This document shows positions 1-8,589 of a stretch of DNA of 42,910 nt, in pieces. The position numbers and the translations under genes are program-made. The stretch spans positions 1 through 42,910 of the forward strand of contig CALMJY010000274.1 in NCBI GenBank assembly GCA_937864815.1, written 5' to 3'. The notes under the pieces were generated by a model, which did no database searches, was not told where the DNA came from, and worked only from the letters and a program-made list of their open reading frames with translations. This DNA is from an uncultured Bacteroidota bacterium (lineage in GTDB: Bacteria > Bacteroidota > Bacteroidia > Bacteroidales > VadinHA17). How positions within the stretch are numbered: the stretch's first letter is position 1; each line of letters starts with the position of its first letter.

Positions 1-1
1 T

Positions 2-670
2 TCGATTACTGAAGAGGAAGATTCTGGTACTTTCAGAGAGGTATTCTCTCCCAGGATGAGACCTGTTCTCCTCATCGGTGTCTTCCTTTGTATTTTTAGC
101 CAGATAACAGGAATCAATTCCATTATGTATTATGCTCCTGTAATTTTCCAGAGCATTGGTGCAGGAGCAAGCAGTGCTGTTACCCAGACGGCAATCATTG
201 GAGGCGGCAATCTGATTTTTACCTTTGTGGCAATATCACTTGTGGACAGACTCGGAAGAAAACCTCTTCTGGTTGGCGGAGTATCTGGCATGATCGTCTC
301 ACTTACATCGATTGCAACAGCTTTTTTTCTTAACAGGACCGAAGGTTATATCATACTGGTTCTTATACTTATGTATATCGCATCTTTTTCTGCCTCTGTG
401 GGAGCAGTAACGTGGGTAATAGTATCTGAGATCTTTCCCAATAAGCTTCGAAGCAAGGCAATGTCAGTATCAATAGTGTCGTTATGGCTGGCAAATTTTC
501 TATTGATCCTTGTATTTCCTCTGATGCTTAACAGATTAGGTGGTGCTTTCTCATTCCTGTTTTTCGATGCTATGTGCGTTATTTTGCTTCTGTTTGTAAT
601 TATAAAGCTGCCGGAGACAAAAGGAAAAAGTCTGGAAGAACTTGAAAAAATACTGCTTAAGAAAAGGTAG
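2..670 (+). CDS. MFS sugar porter, C-terminal part (5' end outside window)
   Basis: The reading frame is open from base 2, so the gene enters from the left; the ATG at 56 is internal. The visible 222 residues look like the second half of a sugar:H+ symporter of the MFS sugar-porter family (XylE/GLUT-like). Motifs seen are QITGINSIMYYAP (family QQxxGxNxxxYY, sugar binding in TM7), DRLGRKPLL (loop motif between TM8 and TM9) and PETKGKSLEELE at the C-terminal end. About six hydrophobic segments follow the cytoplasmic stretch ending SPRMRP, as expected for TM7-12. It probably imports a monosaccharide across the inner membrane; which sugar cannot be read from this part. It ends 28 bp before the convergent methyltransferase gene. 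Confidence 0.9.
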   Translation, partial: SITEEEDSGTFREVFSPRMRPVLLIGVFLCIFSQITGINSIMYYAPVIFQSIGAGASSAVTQTAIIGGGNLIFTFVAISLVDRLGRKPLLVGGVSGMIVSLTSIATAFFLNRTEGYIILVLILMYIASFSASVGAVTWVIVSEIFPNKLRSKAMSVSIVSLWLANFLLILVFPLMLNRLGGAFSFLFFDAMCVILLLFVIIKLPETKGKSLEELEKILLKKR

Positions 671-698
671 GGACAGGCTGGTTACTTTCTGAAAGTAA

Positions 699-1469
699 TC
701 ATTCATTTCTTCTTGAGAATTCAGAGAGAACAATTGATGCAGCCATTCCCACATTAAGTGATTCTATTCCTGGTTTGGAAGATCCCATTCCCGGAATAAA
801 AATTCTGTCAGAAATATAAGGAATAAGATCTCCTGAAATCCCTTTTGACTCATTTCCGAGAAGAATAATCCCTTTTTCCCCAAGCCGGTGTCTGTATATT
901 GAATCACCCTCGAGCATTGTTCCGAATACCGGGATCTTTTTTTCTGTTGCCTTTGTAAGAAATTCCGGAAGTTCTGTATAATATACTTTCACATGAAGAA
1001 TGGCACCCATGCTTGCCTGGATCACTTTGGGATTGTATAGATCAACACTTTCCTTTGAACAGACAATAGCCGGGATTCCAAACCAGGCCGCAGCCCTGAT
1101 AATCGTTCCGAGATTTCCGGGATCCTGTATGCCATCGAGAGCAACCGACAGTCCGGTAAAAACCTGATCAAAAACAATTACTGGATCCTGCTTCCCGATC
1201 ACCGCCAGCGCATTATGAGGCGTTTTAAGTGAACTCATCTGTTTCAGTTGCTCATAACTCACAATTTCTGTTTCATCAGCCAGCTTCAGCTTTTCAGCCG
1301 GCAGTGAATTGATGAATTCAGGTTTAGCAGCAAGGATTTTAAGGCGAACATTTGCATTCAGAAATTCCCTGACAATCTTATCCCCTTCAATAACAAAGAG
1401 TTTTTCATCATCCCTGTTCTTCTTTTTCTGAAGTGCGGTTATGAATTTTGTTTTATTCTTACTGATCAT
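699..1469 (-). CDS. TrmH/SpoU-family RNA 2'-O-methyltransferase
   Basis: This 256-residue SPOUT-fold protein probably transfers a methyl group from S-adenosylmethionine to a ribose 2'-OH of rRNA or tRNA. The three SpoU motifs are present: DPGNLGTIIR (residues 116-125), GNESKG (205-210) and SLNVGMAASI (237-246), which together form the knotted SAM site. The first 100 residues match the substrate-binding domain of the family (FVIEGDKIVREFL near residues 25-37). The length is normal. The target nucleotide cannot be assigned; homologues are usually annotated simply as RNA methyltransferase. It is transcribed away from tamL and converges with the MFS gene. Confidence 0.93.
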   Translation of the reverse strand: MISKNKTKFITALQKKKNRDDEKLFVIEGDKIVREFLNANVRLKILAAKPEFINSLPAEKLKLADETEIVSYEQLKQMSSLKTPHNALAVIGKQDPVIVFDQVFTGLSVALDGIQDPGNLGTIIRAAAWFGIPAIVCSKESVDLYNPKVIQASMGAILHVKVYYTELPEFLTKATEKKIPVFGTMLEGDSIYRHRLGEKGIILLGNESKGISGDLIPYISDRIFIPGMGSSKPGIESLNVGMAASIVLSEFSRRNE

Positions 1470-1575
1470 GCCGGGAAAGTGATTATAGAAAATGAGATGG
1501 TAAAATTACACAAAGTTTAATAAAATGATGTGTCATCGTGTGATCTGTATTGTGAAAGGATAATATTTTTATTGA

Positions 1576-1583
1576 TATATTTG
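1576..1583 (+). promoter_or_regulatory. Bacteroidota -7 box upstream of tamL
   Basis: TATATTTG matches the Bacteroidota sigma-ABfr -7 consensus TAnnTTTG and lies 44 bp before the tamL ATG. No good TTTG -33 box is seen at the usual 19-21 bp spacing (a TTG sits about 23 bp upstream), so this call rests on the -7 element. Confidence 0.5.
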
Positions 1584-1627
1584 AATGCCAATCTGTCAGT
1601 TGATACAGGCAGAACTAATAGAGCTAT

Positions 1628-3949
1628 ATGAGGAGGATAAAGGTCTGGTTATTTCTATCGCTGATAATATCTGCGGTATTTATATTCTCCTGTAATCCAA
1701 CCAAATATGTGCCAGAAGGCGAATCTCTTCTTGACGAAAATCGTATCAGGGTGAGTACTGAAGGTATCAAGCCCATTGATTTGCAACCTTATCTGAAACA
1801 GAAGCCAAACAAGAGGATTTTTGGTACCAGGTTTCACCTTGGATTATATAATCTTTCAAAAATAGAAAAGGATATAGGTTTTAATAAGTGGCTTCGTGAT
1901 ATTGGCGAGGAGCCAGTTATTTTTGATCTGCATGCAACCACTAAATCTGTGAATCAGATACAGTCATATGTCTCCTCAAAAGGTTATTTTGACGGCATTG
2001 TGGCCGAAACAGTTGAAACTGGCCGAAACAGGTCGACTGTATATTATAATGTAGATATTACAACACCATATACAATAAGAAATATTAACTATGAAATTGC
2101 TGATTCCAATCTTTTGCTGCTGTACAGATTCGATTCCATAAACAGCGTTATAGAATTTGGAAAACCATACGATGTTGATGTGCTTCAGCAGGAGAGGTTA
2201 AGGTTTGAGAGACTTGTCAGAGATCATGGATTTTATGATTTTTCAATCGATTACATTTCTTTTGAGGTCGACAGTACTGTGGGTAACAGGCAGGTAGATG
2301 TCAGATTTATTGTCAGGAATTTTCCTAAAGTTGATGCAAATAACAACATTAAGCTGGTTCCTCACTCCATATACACAATCAATAACATTTATATCTATCC
2401 GGACTTTATACCTCGTGATGCTCTGGAGGAAGGTGACGCATATTTCAGCGATCTCGACACAGTCTTATACAGGGGCTATTATTTTATAGGAAAGAAGGAG
2501 AAACCGGAATTAAAATATGACTTCATAATACAATCGCTCTACCTGAAACCCGGAGAAACTTATAATCAGACAAATACTGAGCGTTCTCAGGCACACCTGC
2601 TTGGTTCAAAGGTGTACCGTCTTGTCAATATAACATTCAATGATTATGCCGGCAATGAAATTACAGATCAATCCAGGCTCATTAACTGCAACATTCACCT
2701 TACACTGCTCAGCAAACAATCCTATAAGGTTGAGCTGGAAGGCACACACTCGGGAGGTAACCTTGGAGGAGCTCTTAACCTTATTTATCAGAATAAGAAT
2801 CTTTTTCATGGTGCCGAGCTCTTCAGTATGAAGCTTAAAGCAGCCTATGAGGCTATGAGACAGGAGGGACAAAGACTGGACCCGACCCAGGAGTACGGAG
2901 TTGAGACCAGCTTAAGGTTACCTGATTTCCTTGTACCATTCGTAAATAGTGAAGAGTTTGTGAAGAAGTATAATCCTTCAACAACGATTATAGCAGCATA
3001 TAACTACCAGGATATGCCATTTTACATCCGGACTATGGCAAACAGTGCCTTTGGATATAACTGGAAAGCCGGCAACTACAATGAGCATTTTGTGAATCCC
3101 CTGCAGTTTAACCTGGTCAGGCTTGACACAATTGATCCTGAATTTGCCAAGCAGGTAGAATCGTCGTCTTATCTTGCCTATGCATATCAGGATGTGCTTA
3201 TTCTGGGAGGCAGCTATTCATATATATTTAATAATCAGTCTATTAAAAAATCAAAAGATTACTGGTTCCTAAGATGGAATATGGAAGCATCAGGTAACCT
3301 GTTGCAGGCTTTTAACAGGATATCTAATCCGCATCAACCTGATAGTGTGGCAAATACGTTTTTAGGTCAGCCATTTGCACAATACTTCAAAACCGACGTT
3401 GACATCCGATACAATTATTTCATAAACGATGCAGCTTCAATGGTTTACCGAGGATTCTTCGGTATTGGCATTCCTTACGGTAATTCGAAAGCCATACCTT
3501 TTGAGAAACAATATTTTGGTGGCGGAGCAAATGGTATAAGAGGCTGGCCTGTCAGAACTCTTGGTCCGGGATCATATGCCACTGATACTGTAACCACATT
3601 TCTTAACCAGACAGCCGATATAAAACTGGAGCTAAATGCCGAATACAGGTTCAAATTATTCTGGATACTTGAAGGTGCTGTTTTTGTTGATGCAGGTAAT
3701 ATCTGGAACTACAGGGAGGATCCTGACAGGCCGGGAACACAATTCCAGCTTAAGAATTTTTATAAGGATATTGCAATAGGTACCGGTGCCGGTCTCAGGT
3801 TTGATTTCAGCTTTTTTCTCGGCAGGATTGATTTCGGAATGAAGCTAAGAGATCCTGTAATACAGGAAAGGAACAAGTGGATTGTATCAAACCGTCCATA
3901 TGATCGGAGCGATTTCACTATTGTAATTGGTATCGGCTATCCTTTCTGA
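1628..3949 (+). CDS. tamL: TamL-type outer-membrane assembly lipoprotein (BamA/TamA superfamily)
   Basis: This 773-residue protein has an N-terminal lipoprotein signal with cysteine at residue 22 (FIFSC, then NPTKYVPEGE), several POTRA-like regions and a C-terminal Omp85 barrel. Barrel landmarks are FGGGANGIRGWPVRTLGPGS, which includes the RGW-type loop motif of surface-antigen D15 proteins, and the final strand ending GIGYPF with a terminal phenylalanine. Bacteroidota carry TamL as a lipidated relative of TamA, working with TamB to insert or assemble outer-membrane proteins. CNPTKYVPEGExLL after the signal is characteristic of this group. A TrmH gene next door is familiar in the phylum; tamB is not visible here. 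The ATG is 44 bp after a TATATTTG box. Confidence 0.9.
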   Translation: MRRIKVWLFLSLIISAVFIFSCNPTKYVPEGESLLDENRIRVSTEGIKPIDLQPYLKQKPNKRIFGTRFHLGLYNLSKIEKDIGFNKWLRDIGEEPVIFDLHATTKSVNQIQSYVSSKGYFDGIVAETVETGRNRSTVYYNVDITTPYTIRNINYEIADSNLLLLYRFDSINSVIEFGKPYDVDVLQQERLRFERLVRDHGFYDFSIDYISFEVDSTVGNRQVDVRFIVRNFPKVDANNNIKLVPHSIYTINNIYIYPDFIPRDALEEGDAYFSDLDTVLYRGYYFIGKKEKPELKYDFIIQSLYLKPGETYNQTNTERSQAHLLGSKVYRLVNITFNDYAGNEITDQSRLINCNIHLTLLSKQSYKVELEGTHSGGNLGGALNLIYQNKNLFHGAELFSMKLKAAYEAMRQEGQRLDPTQEYGVETSLRLPDFLVPFVNSEEFVKKYNPSTTIIAAYNYQDMPFYIRTMANSAFGYNWKAGNYNEHFVNPLQFNLVRLDTIDPEFAKQVESSSYLAYAYQDVLILGGSYSYIFNNQSIKKSKDYWFLRWNMEASGNLLQAFNRISNPHQPDSVANTFLGQPFAQYFKTDVDIRYNYFINDAASMVYRGFFGIGIPYGNSKAIPFEKQYFGGGANGIRGWPVRTLGPGSYATDTVTTFLNQTADIKLELNAEYRFKLFWILEGAVFVDAGNIWNYREDPDRPGTQFQLKNFYKDIAIGTGAGLRFDFSFFLGRIDFGMKLRDPVIQERNKWIVSNRPYDRSDFTIVIGIGYPF

Positions 3950-3979
3950 TAAATCCGTTTATAATTTCAGATCTTTTTG

Positions 3980-4009
3980 TTAAATTGCATTGTTATCGCT
4001 GCAATTTAA
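3980..4009. repeat. 10-bp inverted repeat before the HhH gene
   Basis: TTAAATTGCA and TGCAATTTAA form perfect 10-bp arms around a 10-nt spacer, 12 bp before the ATG at 4021. It may be a leader hairpin or an operator. It also argues against the longer open frame that starts at 3985 inside the repeat. Confidence 0.4.
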
Positions 4010-4020
4010 ACATATGTGTT

Positions 4021-4665
4021 ATGAAATTTGATTTTTCGCCAATCCTGAAGTGGTTTGGCTATACCCGAAGGGAAAGGCGGGCTTCCCTGATTCTTATCAT
4101 TTTGATATTTGCTGTGTTCTCTGTCAGGTTTCTTGTTCCTGAAAGGCCAATCATTATCGAGGAAATTCCGGTTGAACCCGTAAAGAATACAGGCAATTCT
4201 GTCGGTCAGATTTCACCTCCGGCGAAAAAAGTTTCCGGTCATTCATCTGTTCAAAGGAAAAAGGAAATTATGGTCGATATAAACAGGTGCGATACTTCTG
4301 AACTAATCAGGCTACCTGGTATCGGACCGGTATTATCACAGCGGATTATAAAGTACAGGCAGTTGCTCGGAGGATATGCAGTTAAAGAGCAGCTGAGGGA
4401 AGTTTACGGAGTAAAGCCTGAGACATATGAGATCATTAAGGAAAGAGTAATTGTAGATACATCGTGCATTGAAAAGATAGAAATTAACAGTGGTGATTAT
4501 AAAAGGCTTTCAAGAATGCCATATTTTGAGAGGAATGAGGTTAATTCCATTCTTAAGTTCCGTGAACTTGAAGGCAGGATAAGAAGTATTGATGACCTTG
4601 TGGCAAATAAGCTGATAGGAGAGGAGACTGCCAAAAAAGTCAAACCTTATCTTAGTTTTAAGTGA
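4021..4665 (+). CDS. Membrane-anchored helix-hairpin-helix (ComEA-like) protein
   Basis: The 214-residue product has a short basic N-terminus (WFGYTRRERR), one transmembrane helix at about residues 22-38, a Pro/Ser-rich linker, then helix-hairpin-helix repeats. The first repeat is clear: DINRCDTSELIRLPGIGPVL, with the LPGIGP hairpin used for non-specific DNA backbone contact. Two weaker repeats follow (INSGDYKRLSRMPYF and SIDDLVANKLIGEETAKKV). ComEA proteins bind incoming DNA in transformation, but many Bacteroidota HhH proteins have no tested role, so only DNA binding at the membrane is inferred. An upstream in-frame ATG at 3985 would add MHCYRC and other unlikely residues and overlaps an inverted repeat; MKFDFSPILKWFGY is the better start. 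Confidence 0.85.
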   Translation: MKFDFSPILKWFGYTRRERRASLILIILIFAVFSVRFLVPERPIIIEEIPVEPVKNTGNSVGQISPPAKKVSGHSSVQRKKEIMVDINRCDTSELIRLPGIGPVLSQRIIKYRQLLGGYAVKEQLREVYGVKPETYEIIKERVIVDTSCIEKIEINSGDYKRLSRMPYFERNEVNSILKFRELEGRIRSIDDLVANKLIGEETAKKVKPYLSFK

Positions 4666-4698
4666 GACAGCCTCGCCATGCTTATAACTGGGCACGCT

Positions 4699-4721
4699 GG
4701 CGCCGATTTTTAATCGGTGCC
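4699..4721. terminator. Hairpin downstream of the HhH gene (REP-like or terminator)
   Basis: GGCGCCGAT and ATCGGTGCC form a 9-bp stem with one G-T pair and loop TTTTA, 33 bp after the HhH stop codon. No T-run follows, so intrinsic termination is doubtful. The shape recalls short GC-stem REP-type repeats or insertion-element debris in Bacteroidota intergenic regions. The rest of the 316-bp gap (4666-4981) is AT-rich without an ORF and ends in the rpsU promoter. Confidence 0.4.
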
Positions 4722-4920
4722 AAATAAGAATTAGCAAGAATTACAAATCCGCACTAGCTTAATGAATTATTATAAGCATTTTCCGATTCATCTCTTTTTT
4801 CTTGCATTTGTTCAGGAATTTTATTACTTTTATTAACAACTATAATGTGCAGAAAGATTAGAAATTCCATTCAAAATAATTAAAAACCAGCACTTATGAG
4901 AAATTTAAGTCCATAAATGT

Positions 4921-4951
4921 TTTGAAATCATTTTTTCTATTTCTAACTTTG
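4921..4951 (+). promoter_or_regulatory. rpsU promoter, -33 TTTG / -7 TAACTTTG
   Basis: TTTG at 4921-4924 and TAACTTTG at 4944-4951 are separated by 19 bp, a full match to the Bacteroidota housekeeping promoter. The predicted start lies about 20-25 bp before the rpsU ATG, and the preceding gap isolates this unit from the HhH gene. Confidence 0.75.
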
Positions 4952-4981
4952 CGCCTCATTTAAAAATGAATTTGTTATATT

Positions 4982-5173
4982 ATGATTATTGTACCATTAA
5001 AAGAAGGCGAAAACATAGAAAGAGCTTTAAAAAAGTTCAAAAGGAAGTTTGAAAAGACGGGAGTGATCCGCGAATTACGTTCACGTCAGGCTTTTGTAAA
5101 ACCTTCAGTACGCCGTAGAGAAGAAATCAAGAAGGCTATGTATGTTCAGAAGATGCAGGAGAACGAAGAATAG
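4982..5173 (+). CDS. rpsU: Small ribosomal subunit protein bS21
   Basis: This 63-residue basic protein begins MIIVPLKEGENIERALKKFK and carries the S21 signature (RELRSRQAFVKPSVRRREE). bS21 is the last protein to join the 30S subunit and lies near the anti-Shine-Dalgarno region. The length is normal for Bacteroidota. It sits behind a strong consensus promoter and is followed 50 bp later by the Xer recombinase and then hpf, so the three probably share a transcript joining ribosome assembly with ribosome hibernation. Confidence 0.97.
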   Translation: MIIVPLKEGENIERALKKFKRKFEKTGVIRELRSRQAFVKPSVRRREEIKKAMYVQKMQENEE

Positions 5174-5223
5174 TTCACCTGTTCTATCTTTAATTATAAC
5201 ATAACAGATATGGAGGTTCCTTT

Positions 5224-6111
5224 ATGAATAATAAGGAATCGTTCTTGCAATATCTGATGATCGAAAAGCGGTATTCGCCGCATACAGTCAGATCTTATTT
5301 AAATGACCTGGGTCAGTTTGAGTCTTTCCTGAATGAATCAGGGCACTCGGATAATCCTTCAGAAGTTACATCCCATGATATCAGGGCATGGATAGTCAGT
5401 ATGCTTGATACTGAATATTCAGCAGTATCAGTGCATAGAAAGATATCCTGCCTGAGGGTATATTTCAGATTTTTGCGTAAGGAAGGAGTCCTGAAAAATG
5501 ATCCCCTTCAAAAGGTTGTGGTTCCAAAAAGAAAGAAGAGACTTCCTGTATTTATTGAGGAAAAATCAATGTCCACGCTGCTGGATGAAGTAAGTTTCGG
5601 TGAAGATTTTGAAGGAGTGAGGAACAAAACAATCATAGAGATGTTATACCTAACAGGAATGAGGAGATCGGAGCTGATTGGTTTGAAGGATTCAGATATA
5701 GATCTCGCTGAAGCAACTGTAAAGGTTACCGGAAAAAGGAATAAACAGAGAATCATACCGCTGGTTAAGCCTTTTATAAAGAATCTTGGTACCTATATGG
5801 CGATGAGGGATGAATTTATGAATACGAATAGCAGTGAGTGGCTTTTTGTTACAGGGAAGGGTAATAAATTATATGATAAACTCGTATATAATATAGTAAA
5901 GGGGTATCTGTCCATAGTTACAACAGCCGACAGGAAAAGCCCGCATATACTGCGTCATACTTTTGCAACACACATGCTTAATAACGGTGCAGATCTGAAT
6001 TCAATTAAGGAATTGCTTGGACATGCCAATCTATCTGCAACACAGGTATATACACATAATACCTTTGAGAAACTTAAGAAGATATATAAACAGGCTCATC
6101 CAAGAGCTTGA
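5224..6111 (+). CDS. xerC: XerC/XerD-family tyrosine recombinase
   Basis: The 295-residue protein has the SAM-like core-binding domain (residues 1-90, starting FLQYLMIEKRYSPHTVRSYL) and a catalytic domain with all expected residues: Arg147 (TGMRRSE), Lys171 (TGKRNKQR), His241 and Arg244 (HILRH), His267 (LLGHAN) and the nucleophile Tyr276 (QVYTH). Length and motifs match the chromosomal dimer-resolving XerC/XerD enzymes acting at dif, not a phage integrase. Whether it is XerC or XerD cannot be decided from one copy; rpsU-xer-hpf is a familiar Bacteroidota neighbourhood. An unusually good ribosome site (GGAGG at 5212-5216) supports the ATG at 5224. No att sites or cargo flank it. Confidence 0.93.
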   Translation: MNNKESFLQYLMIEKRYSPHTVRSYLNDLGQFESFLNESGHSDNPSEVTSHDIRAWIVSMLDTEYSAVSVHRKISCLRVYFRFLRKEGVLKNDPLQKVVVPKRKKRLPVFIEEKSMSTLLDEVSFGEDFEGVRNKTIIEMLYLTGMRRSELIGLKDSDIDLAEATVKVTGKRNKQRIIPLVKPFIKNLGTYMAMRDEFMNTNSSEWLFVTGKGNKLYDKLVYNIVKGYLSIVTTADRKSPHILRHTFATHMLNNGADLNSIKELLGHANLSATQVYTHNTFEKLKKIYKQAHPRA

Positions 6112-6138
6112 CACTAATTAATAAAAGGAGGTACTATC

Positions 6139-6438
6139 ATGAACATTCAGATTCATTCAGTACGGTTTGATGCCGACAAAAAGCTGATCGACTTTGTTCA
6201 GCAGAAACTGGAGAAACTTAACCAGTTTGGTGAAGACATTGTAAATGCCGAGGTCTATCTCAGACTTGACAAGGATCAGGACCGTGAAAATAAAATTAGT
6301 GAAATTAAGCTGGAAGTATCAGGAAAACCTCTGTTCGCAAAGAAGCAGAGCAAAACATTTGAAGAGGCTACTGATGAAGCAGTAGATGCACTTAAAAAGC
6401 AGATTACCAAGCATAAGCAGAAGAAGAGGGGCTTATGA
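6139..6438 (+). CDS. hpf: Ribosome hibernation promoting factor (short HPF/YfiA)
   Basis: This is a 99-residue short-form HPF: MNIQIHSVRFDADKKLIDFV, a conserved acidic-basic pattern, and KTFEEATDEAVDALKKQITK near the C-terminus. It binds the decoding centre of idle 30S subunits and protects or dimerises ribosomes in stationary phase. The long-form C-terminal dimerisation domain is absent. The start is fixed by a strong AGGAGGT site at 6126-6132, one of the best in the window. It is the last gene of the rpsU-xer-hpf set; the tRNA promoter begins about 30 bp after its stop. Confidence 0.95.
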   Translation: MNIQIHSVRFDADKKLIDFVQQKLEKLNQFGEDIVNAEVYLRLDKDQDRENKISEIKLEVSGKPLFAKKQSKTFEEATDEAVDALKKQITKHKQKKRGL

Positions 6439-6469
6439 TCCTTCTATTTTCAAAAATATATCAATTTAT

Positions 6470-6501
6470 TTTGAATAATAAATTTTAAATTCATACATTT
6501 G
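6470..6501 (+). promoter_or_regulatory. Promoter of the tRNA-tuf cluster
   Basis: TTTG at 6470-6473 and TACATTTG at 6494-6501 with a 20-bp spacer match the Bacteroidota promoter consensus. Transcription would start near 6508, leaving a leader of about 45 nt before the first tRNA. It probably drives the four tRNAs and tuf. Confidence 0.75.
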
Positions 6502-6552
6502 CAAACCGTTTTTTAAGGGTAAATTATGCTCAAACGGTACGTTCTTTAAATT

Positions 6553-6626
6553 GCCGATGTAGCTCAGTTGGCCAGAGCAGCTGATTTGTAATCTGCAGGT
6601 CGGGGGTTCGAATCCCTTCATCGGCT
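6553..6626 (+). tRNA. tRNA-Thr (anticodon TGT)
   Basis: The cloverleaf folds with acceptor GCCGATG/CATCGGC, D-stem GCTC/GAGC, anticodon loop TTTGTAA (TGT at 6587-6589, reading ACA) and T-loop TTCGAAT. The discriminator is T and CCA is not encoded. The anticodon stem GCTGA/TCTGC has one T-T mismatch in the middle (6582 against 6594). Confidence 0.93.
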
Positions 6627-6676
6627 CTTGAAAGATTTGTAAATGTGTGTCTTAGGAGTAAGACTCTGTTTATAGG

Positions 6677-6759
6677 GGGGAGATACCAAAGCGGCCAACT
6701 GGGGCAGACTGTAAATCTGCTGGCAAATGCCTTCGTAGGTTCGAATCCTGCTCTCCCCA
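6677..6759 (+). tRNA. tRNA-Tyr (anticodon GTA)
   Basis: This is a class II tRNA with a long variable arm. The acceptor is GGGGAGA/TCTCCCC, the anticodon stem GCAGA/TCTGC, and the loop CTGTAAA with GTA at 6711-6713. The T-arm is GTAGG/CCTGC and the discriminator A. CCA is not encoded. Confidence 0.95.
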
Positions 6760-6829
6760 CTTAAGACAGGATAAAACCGTATTATGCAGCAGAAAGTGGC
6801 TTGCCTGCGGTTCTCTTTGGACGATATAA

Positions 6830-6902
6830 GCGGGAGTAGCTCAGTTGGTAGAGCATTAGCCTTCCAAGCTAAGGGTCGCGGTTTCGAGTACCGTCTCCCG
6901 CT
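6830..6902 (+). tRNA. tRNA-Gly (anticodon TCC)
   Basis: Acceptor GCGGGAG/CTCCCGC, D-stem GCTC/GAGC, anticodon stem TTAGC/GCTAA, loop CTTCCAA with TCC at 6863-6865, and T-loop TTCGAGT all fit. The discriminator is T; CCA is not encoded. Confidence 0.95.
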
Positions 6903-6913
6903 CACTTTTTGAG

Positions 6914-6985
<72 letters not shown>

Positions 6986-7044
6986 CAACAGGAGATTAAT
7001 GATTAATTGATTATAGATAAACTAAATTTAATACGCTTGGAGTT

Positions 7045-8232
7045 ATGGCAAAAGAAAAATTTGACAGGTCGAAACCACACGTGAACATCGGTACAATCGG
7101 TCACGTAGACCATGGCAAAACAACTTTGACTGCAGCGATCACTATGGTCCTTGCAAAAAAAGGTCTCTCTGAAATCAGGGATTTTGATTCAATTGATAAT
7201 GCTCCTGAGGAGAAAGAAAGGGGTATTACTATTAACACTGCTCACGTTGAATATCAGACAGCATCCCGTCACTATGCACACGTAGACTGCCCGGGTCACG
7301 CTGACTATATCAAGAACATGGTTACAGGTGCCGCACAGATGGACGGTGCAATCCTTGTGGTTGCAGCAACTGACGGTCCAATGCCTCAGACACGTGAACA
7401 TATCCTTCTTGCACACCAGGTTAACGTTCCTAAAGTACTCGTGTTCATGAACAAAGTGGACATGGTGGAAGATGCGGAACTCCTTGACCTCGTTGAGATG
7501 GAAGTACGTGACCTGCTCAATTTCTATAAATTCGATGGCGATAACGCTCCTGTTATCCGTGGTTCAGCACTTGGTGCAATGAACGGTGAAGCGAAATGGG
7601 AAGAAAAAGTTATGGAACTCATGAATTCAGTTGATGAGTATATTCCAATACCTCCCCGCGACAATGAAAAACCATTCCTTATGCCGGTTGAAGACGTGTT
7701 CTCAATCACAGGACGTGGTACCGTTGCAACAGGCCGTATTGAAACCGGTGTTGTTCTTACCGGTGATGAACTTGAACTTATCGGACTTGGTGCTTTAAAA
7801 CGTAAATCAGTTTGTACAGGTGTTGAGATGTTTCGTAAAATCCTTGACAGAGGTGAAGCTGGTGACAACGTAGGTCTTCTCCTTCGTGGTGTTGATAAGA
7901 AAGAGATTAAAAGAGGTATGGTTCTTGCCAAGCCAGGCTCAATAACACCTCATACAAAGATCAAAGCCGAGGTTTATGTTCTTAAGAAAGAAGAAGGTGG
8001 ACGTCATACTCCATTCCATAATAAATATCGTCCTCAGTTCTATGTAAGGACACTCGATATTACAGGTGAAATCACTCTTCCTGAAGGAACTGAAATGGTT
8101 ATGCCTGGTGATAACGTAACAATTACCGTTGAGCTTATCTACCCTGTTGCTATCAACGTAGGATTGCGTTTTGCTATCCGTGAAGGTGGAAGAACAGTAG
8201 GTGCCGGTGCAGTTACCGCTATTGTAGAATAA
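7045..8232 (+). CDS. tuf: Elongation factor Tu
   Basis: The 395-residue translational GTPase delivers aminoacyl-tRNA to the ribosomal A site. The G motifs are intact: [11 protein letters not shown] (P-loop), [12 protein letters not shown] (switch I), [12 protein letters not shown] (switch II) and [10 protein letters not shown]; domains 2 and 3 end in [11 protein letters not shown]. Length and start ([20 protein letters not shown]) are standard. It follows four tRNA genes in the order Thr-Tyr-Gly-Thr, as around E. coli tufB, and probably shares their promoter. A 34-bp palindrome closes the unit. Confidence 0.98.
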   Translation: MAKEKFDRSKPHVNIGTIGHVDHGKTTLTAAITMVLAKKGLSEIRDFDSIDNAPEEKERGITINTAHVEYQTASRHYAHVDCPGHADYIKNMVTGAAQMDGAILVVAATDGPMPQTREHILLAHQVNVPKVLVFMNKVDMVEDAELLDLVEMEVRDLLNFYKFDGDNAPVIRGSALGAMNGEAKWEEKVMELMNSVDEYIPIPPRDNEKPFLMPVEDVFSITGRGTVATGRIETGVVLTGDELELIGLGALKRKSVCTGVEMFRKILDRGEAGDNVGLLLRGVDKKEIKRGMVLAKPGSITPHTKIKAEVYVLKKEEGGRHTPFHNKYRPQFYVRTLDITGEITLPEGTEMVMPGDNVTITVELIYPVAINVGLRFAIREGGRTVGAGAVTAIVE

Positions 8233-8251
8233 AAGGTTTTGGATATTTATC

Positions 8252-8285
8252 TATGTTGGGTACGGTCGCGACCGTACCCAACATA
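8252..8285. terminator. 34-bp perfect palindrome between tuf and tRNA-Trp
   Basis: The half site TATGTTGGGTACGGTCG is followed directly by its exact reverse complement, giving a very stable hairpin 19 bp after the tuf stop and 5 bp before the mature tRNA-Trp. No T-run follows on the plus strand (AAAAC), so it may act as an mRNA 3'-end or processing structure, or be a mobile palindromic repeat, and not a classical terminator. Confidence 0.55.
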
Positions 8286-8290
8286 AAAAC

Positions 8291-8363
8291 ACGGGTGTAG
8301 CTCAGTTGGTAGAGCACTGGTCTCCAAAACCAGGTGTCGGGAGTTCGAGTCTCTCCTCCCGTG
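8291..8363 (+). tRNA. tRNA-Trp (anticodon CCA)
   Basis: Acceptor ACGGGTG/CTCCCGT, D-stem GCTC/GAGC, anticodon stem CTGGT/ACCAG, loop CTCCAAA with CCA at 8324-8326, and T-loop TTCGAGT. One acceptor pair is a T-T mismatch (8296 against 8357). The discriminator is G; CCA is not encoded. It lies 18 bp before secE, a common bacterial arrangement. Confidence 0.95.
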
Positions 8364-8381
8364 CGAAAATTTATTAGTAAG

Positions 8382-8573
8382 ATGAATATAAAAGGATATT
8401 TTCAGGACTCATTCACAGAACTTTTACACAAAGTGACCTGGCCAACATGGAGCGAACTCCAGAATAGTGCCGTTCTCGTAATGGTTGCTTCCCTGATATT
8501 TGCATTGATAGTTGCCGGTATGGACCTGGCATTCAGCAATATCATGGAGTTTGTTTACAGTTTATTATACTAA
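8382..8573 (+). CDS. secE: Preprotein translocase subunit SecE
   Basis: The 63-residue protein matches minimal SecE: an amphipathic N-terminal segment with [17 protein letters not shown] (the KVTWPT motif) and one transmembrane helix ([20 protein letters not shown]). SecE clamps SecY in the SecYEG channel of the inner membrane. A longer open frame begins at 8334 but lies inside tRNA-Trp, so the ATG at 8382 is chosen. It is followed 16 bp later by nusG, the near-universal bacterial order. Confidence 0.96.
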   Translation: MNIKGYFQDSFTELLHKVTWPTWSELQNSAVLVMVASLIFALIVAGMDLAFSNIMEFVYSLLY

Positions 8574-8589
8574 TCAGAGGAAGATTCCA

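Noticed and set aside
5224-6111. Xer gene as the integrase of a mobile element
   Set aside because: It sits in a housekeeping neighbourhood with XerC/D-type motifs, no cargo and no tRNA-end duplication was seen.
6530-6905. Minus-strand open frames of 76 and 95 codons
   Set aside because: They run through tRNA genes and are antisense by-products.
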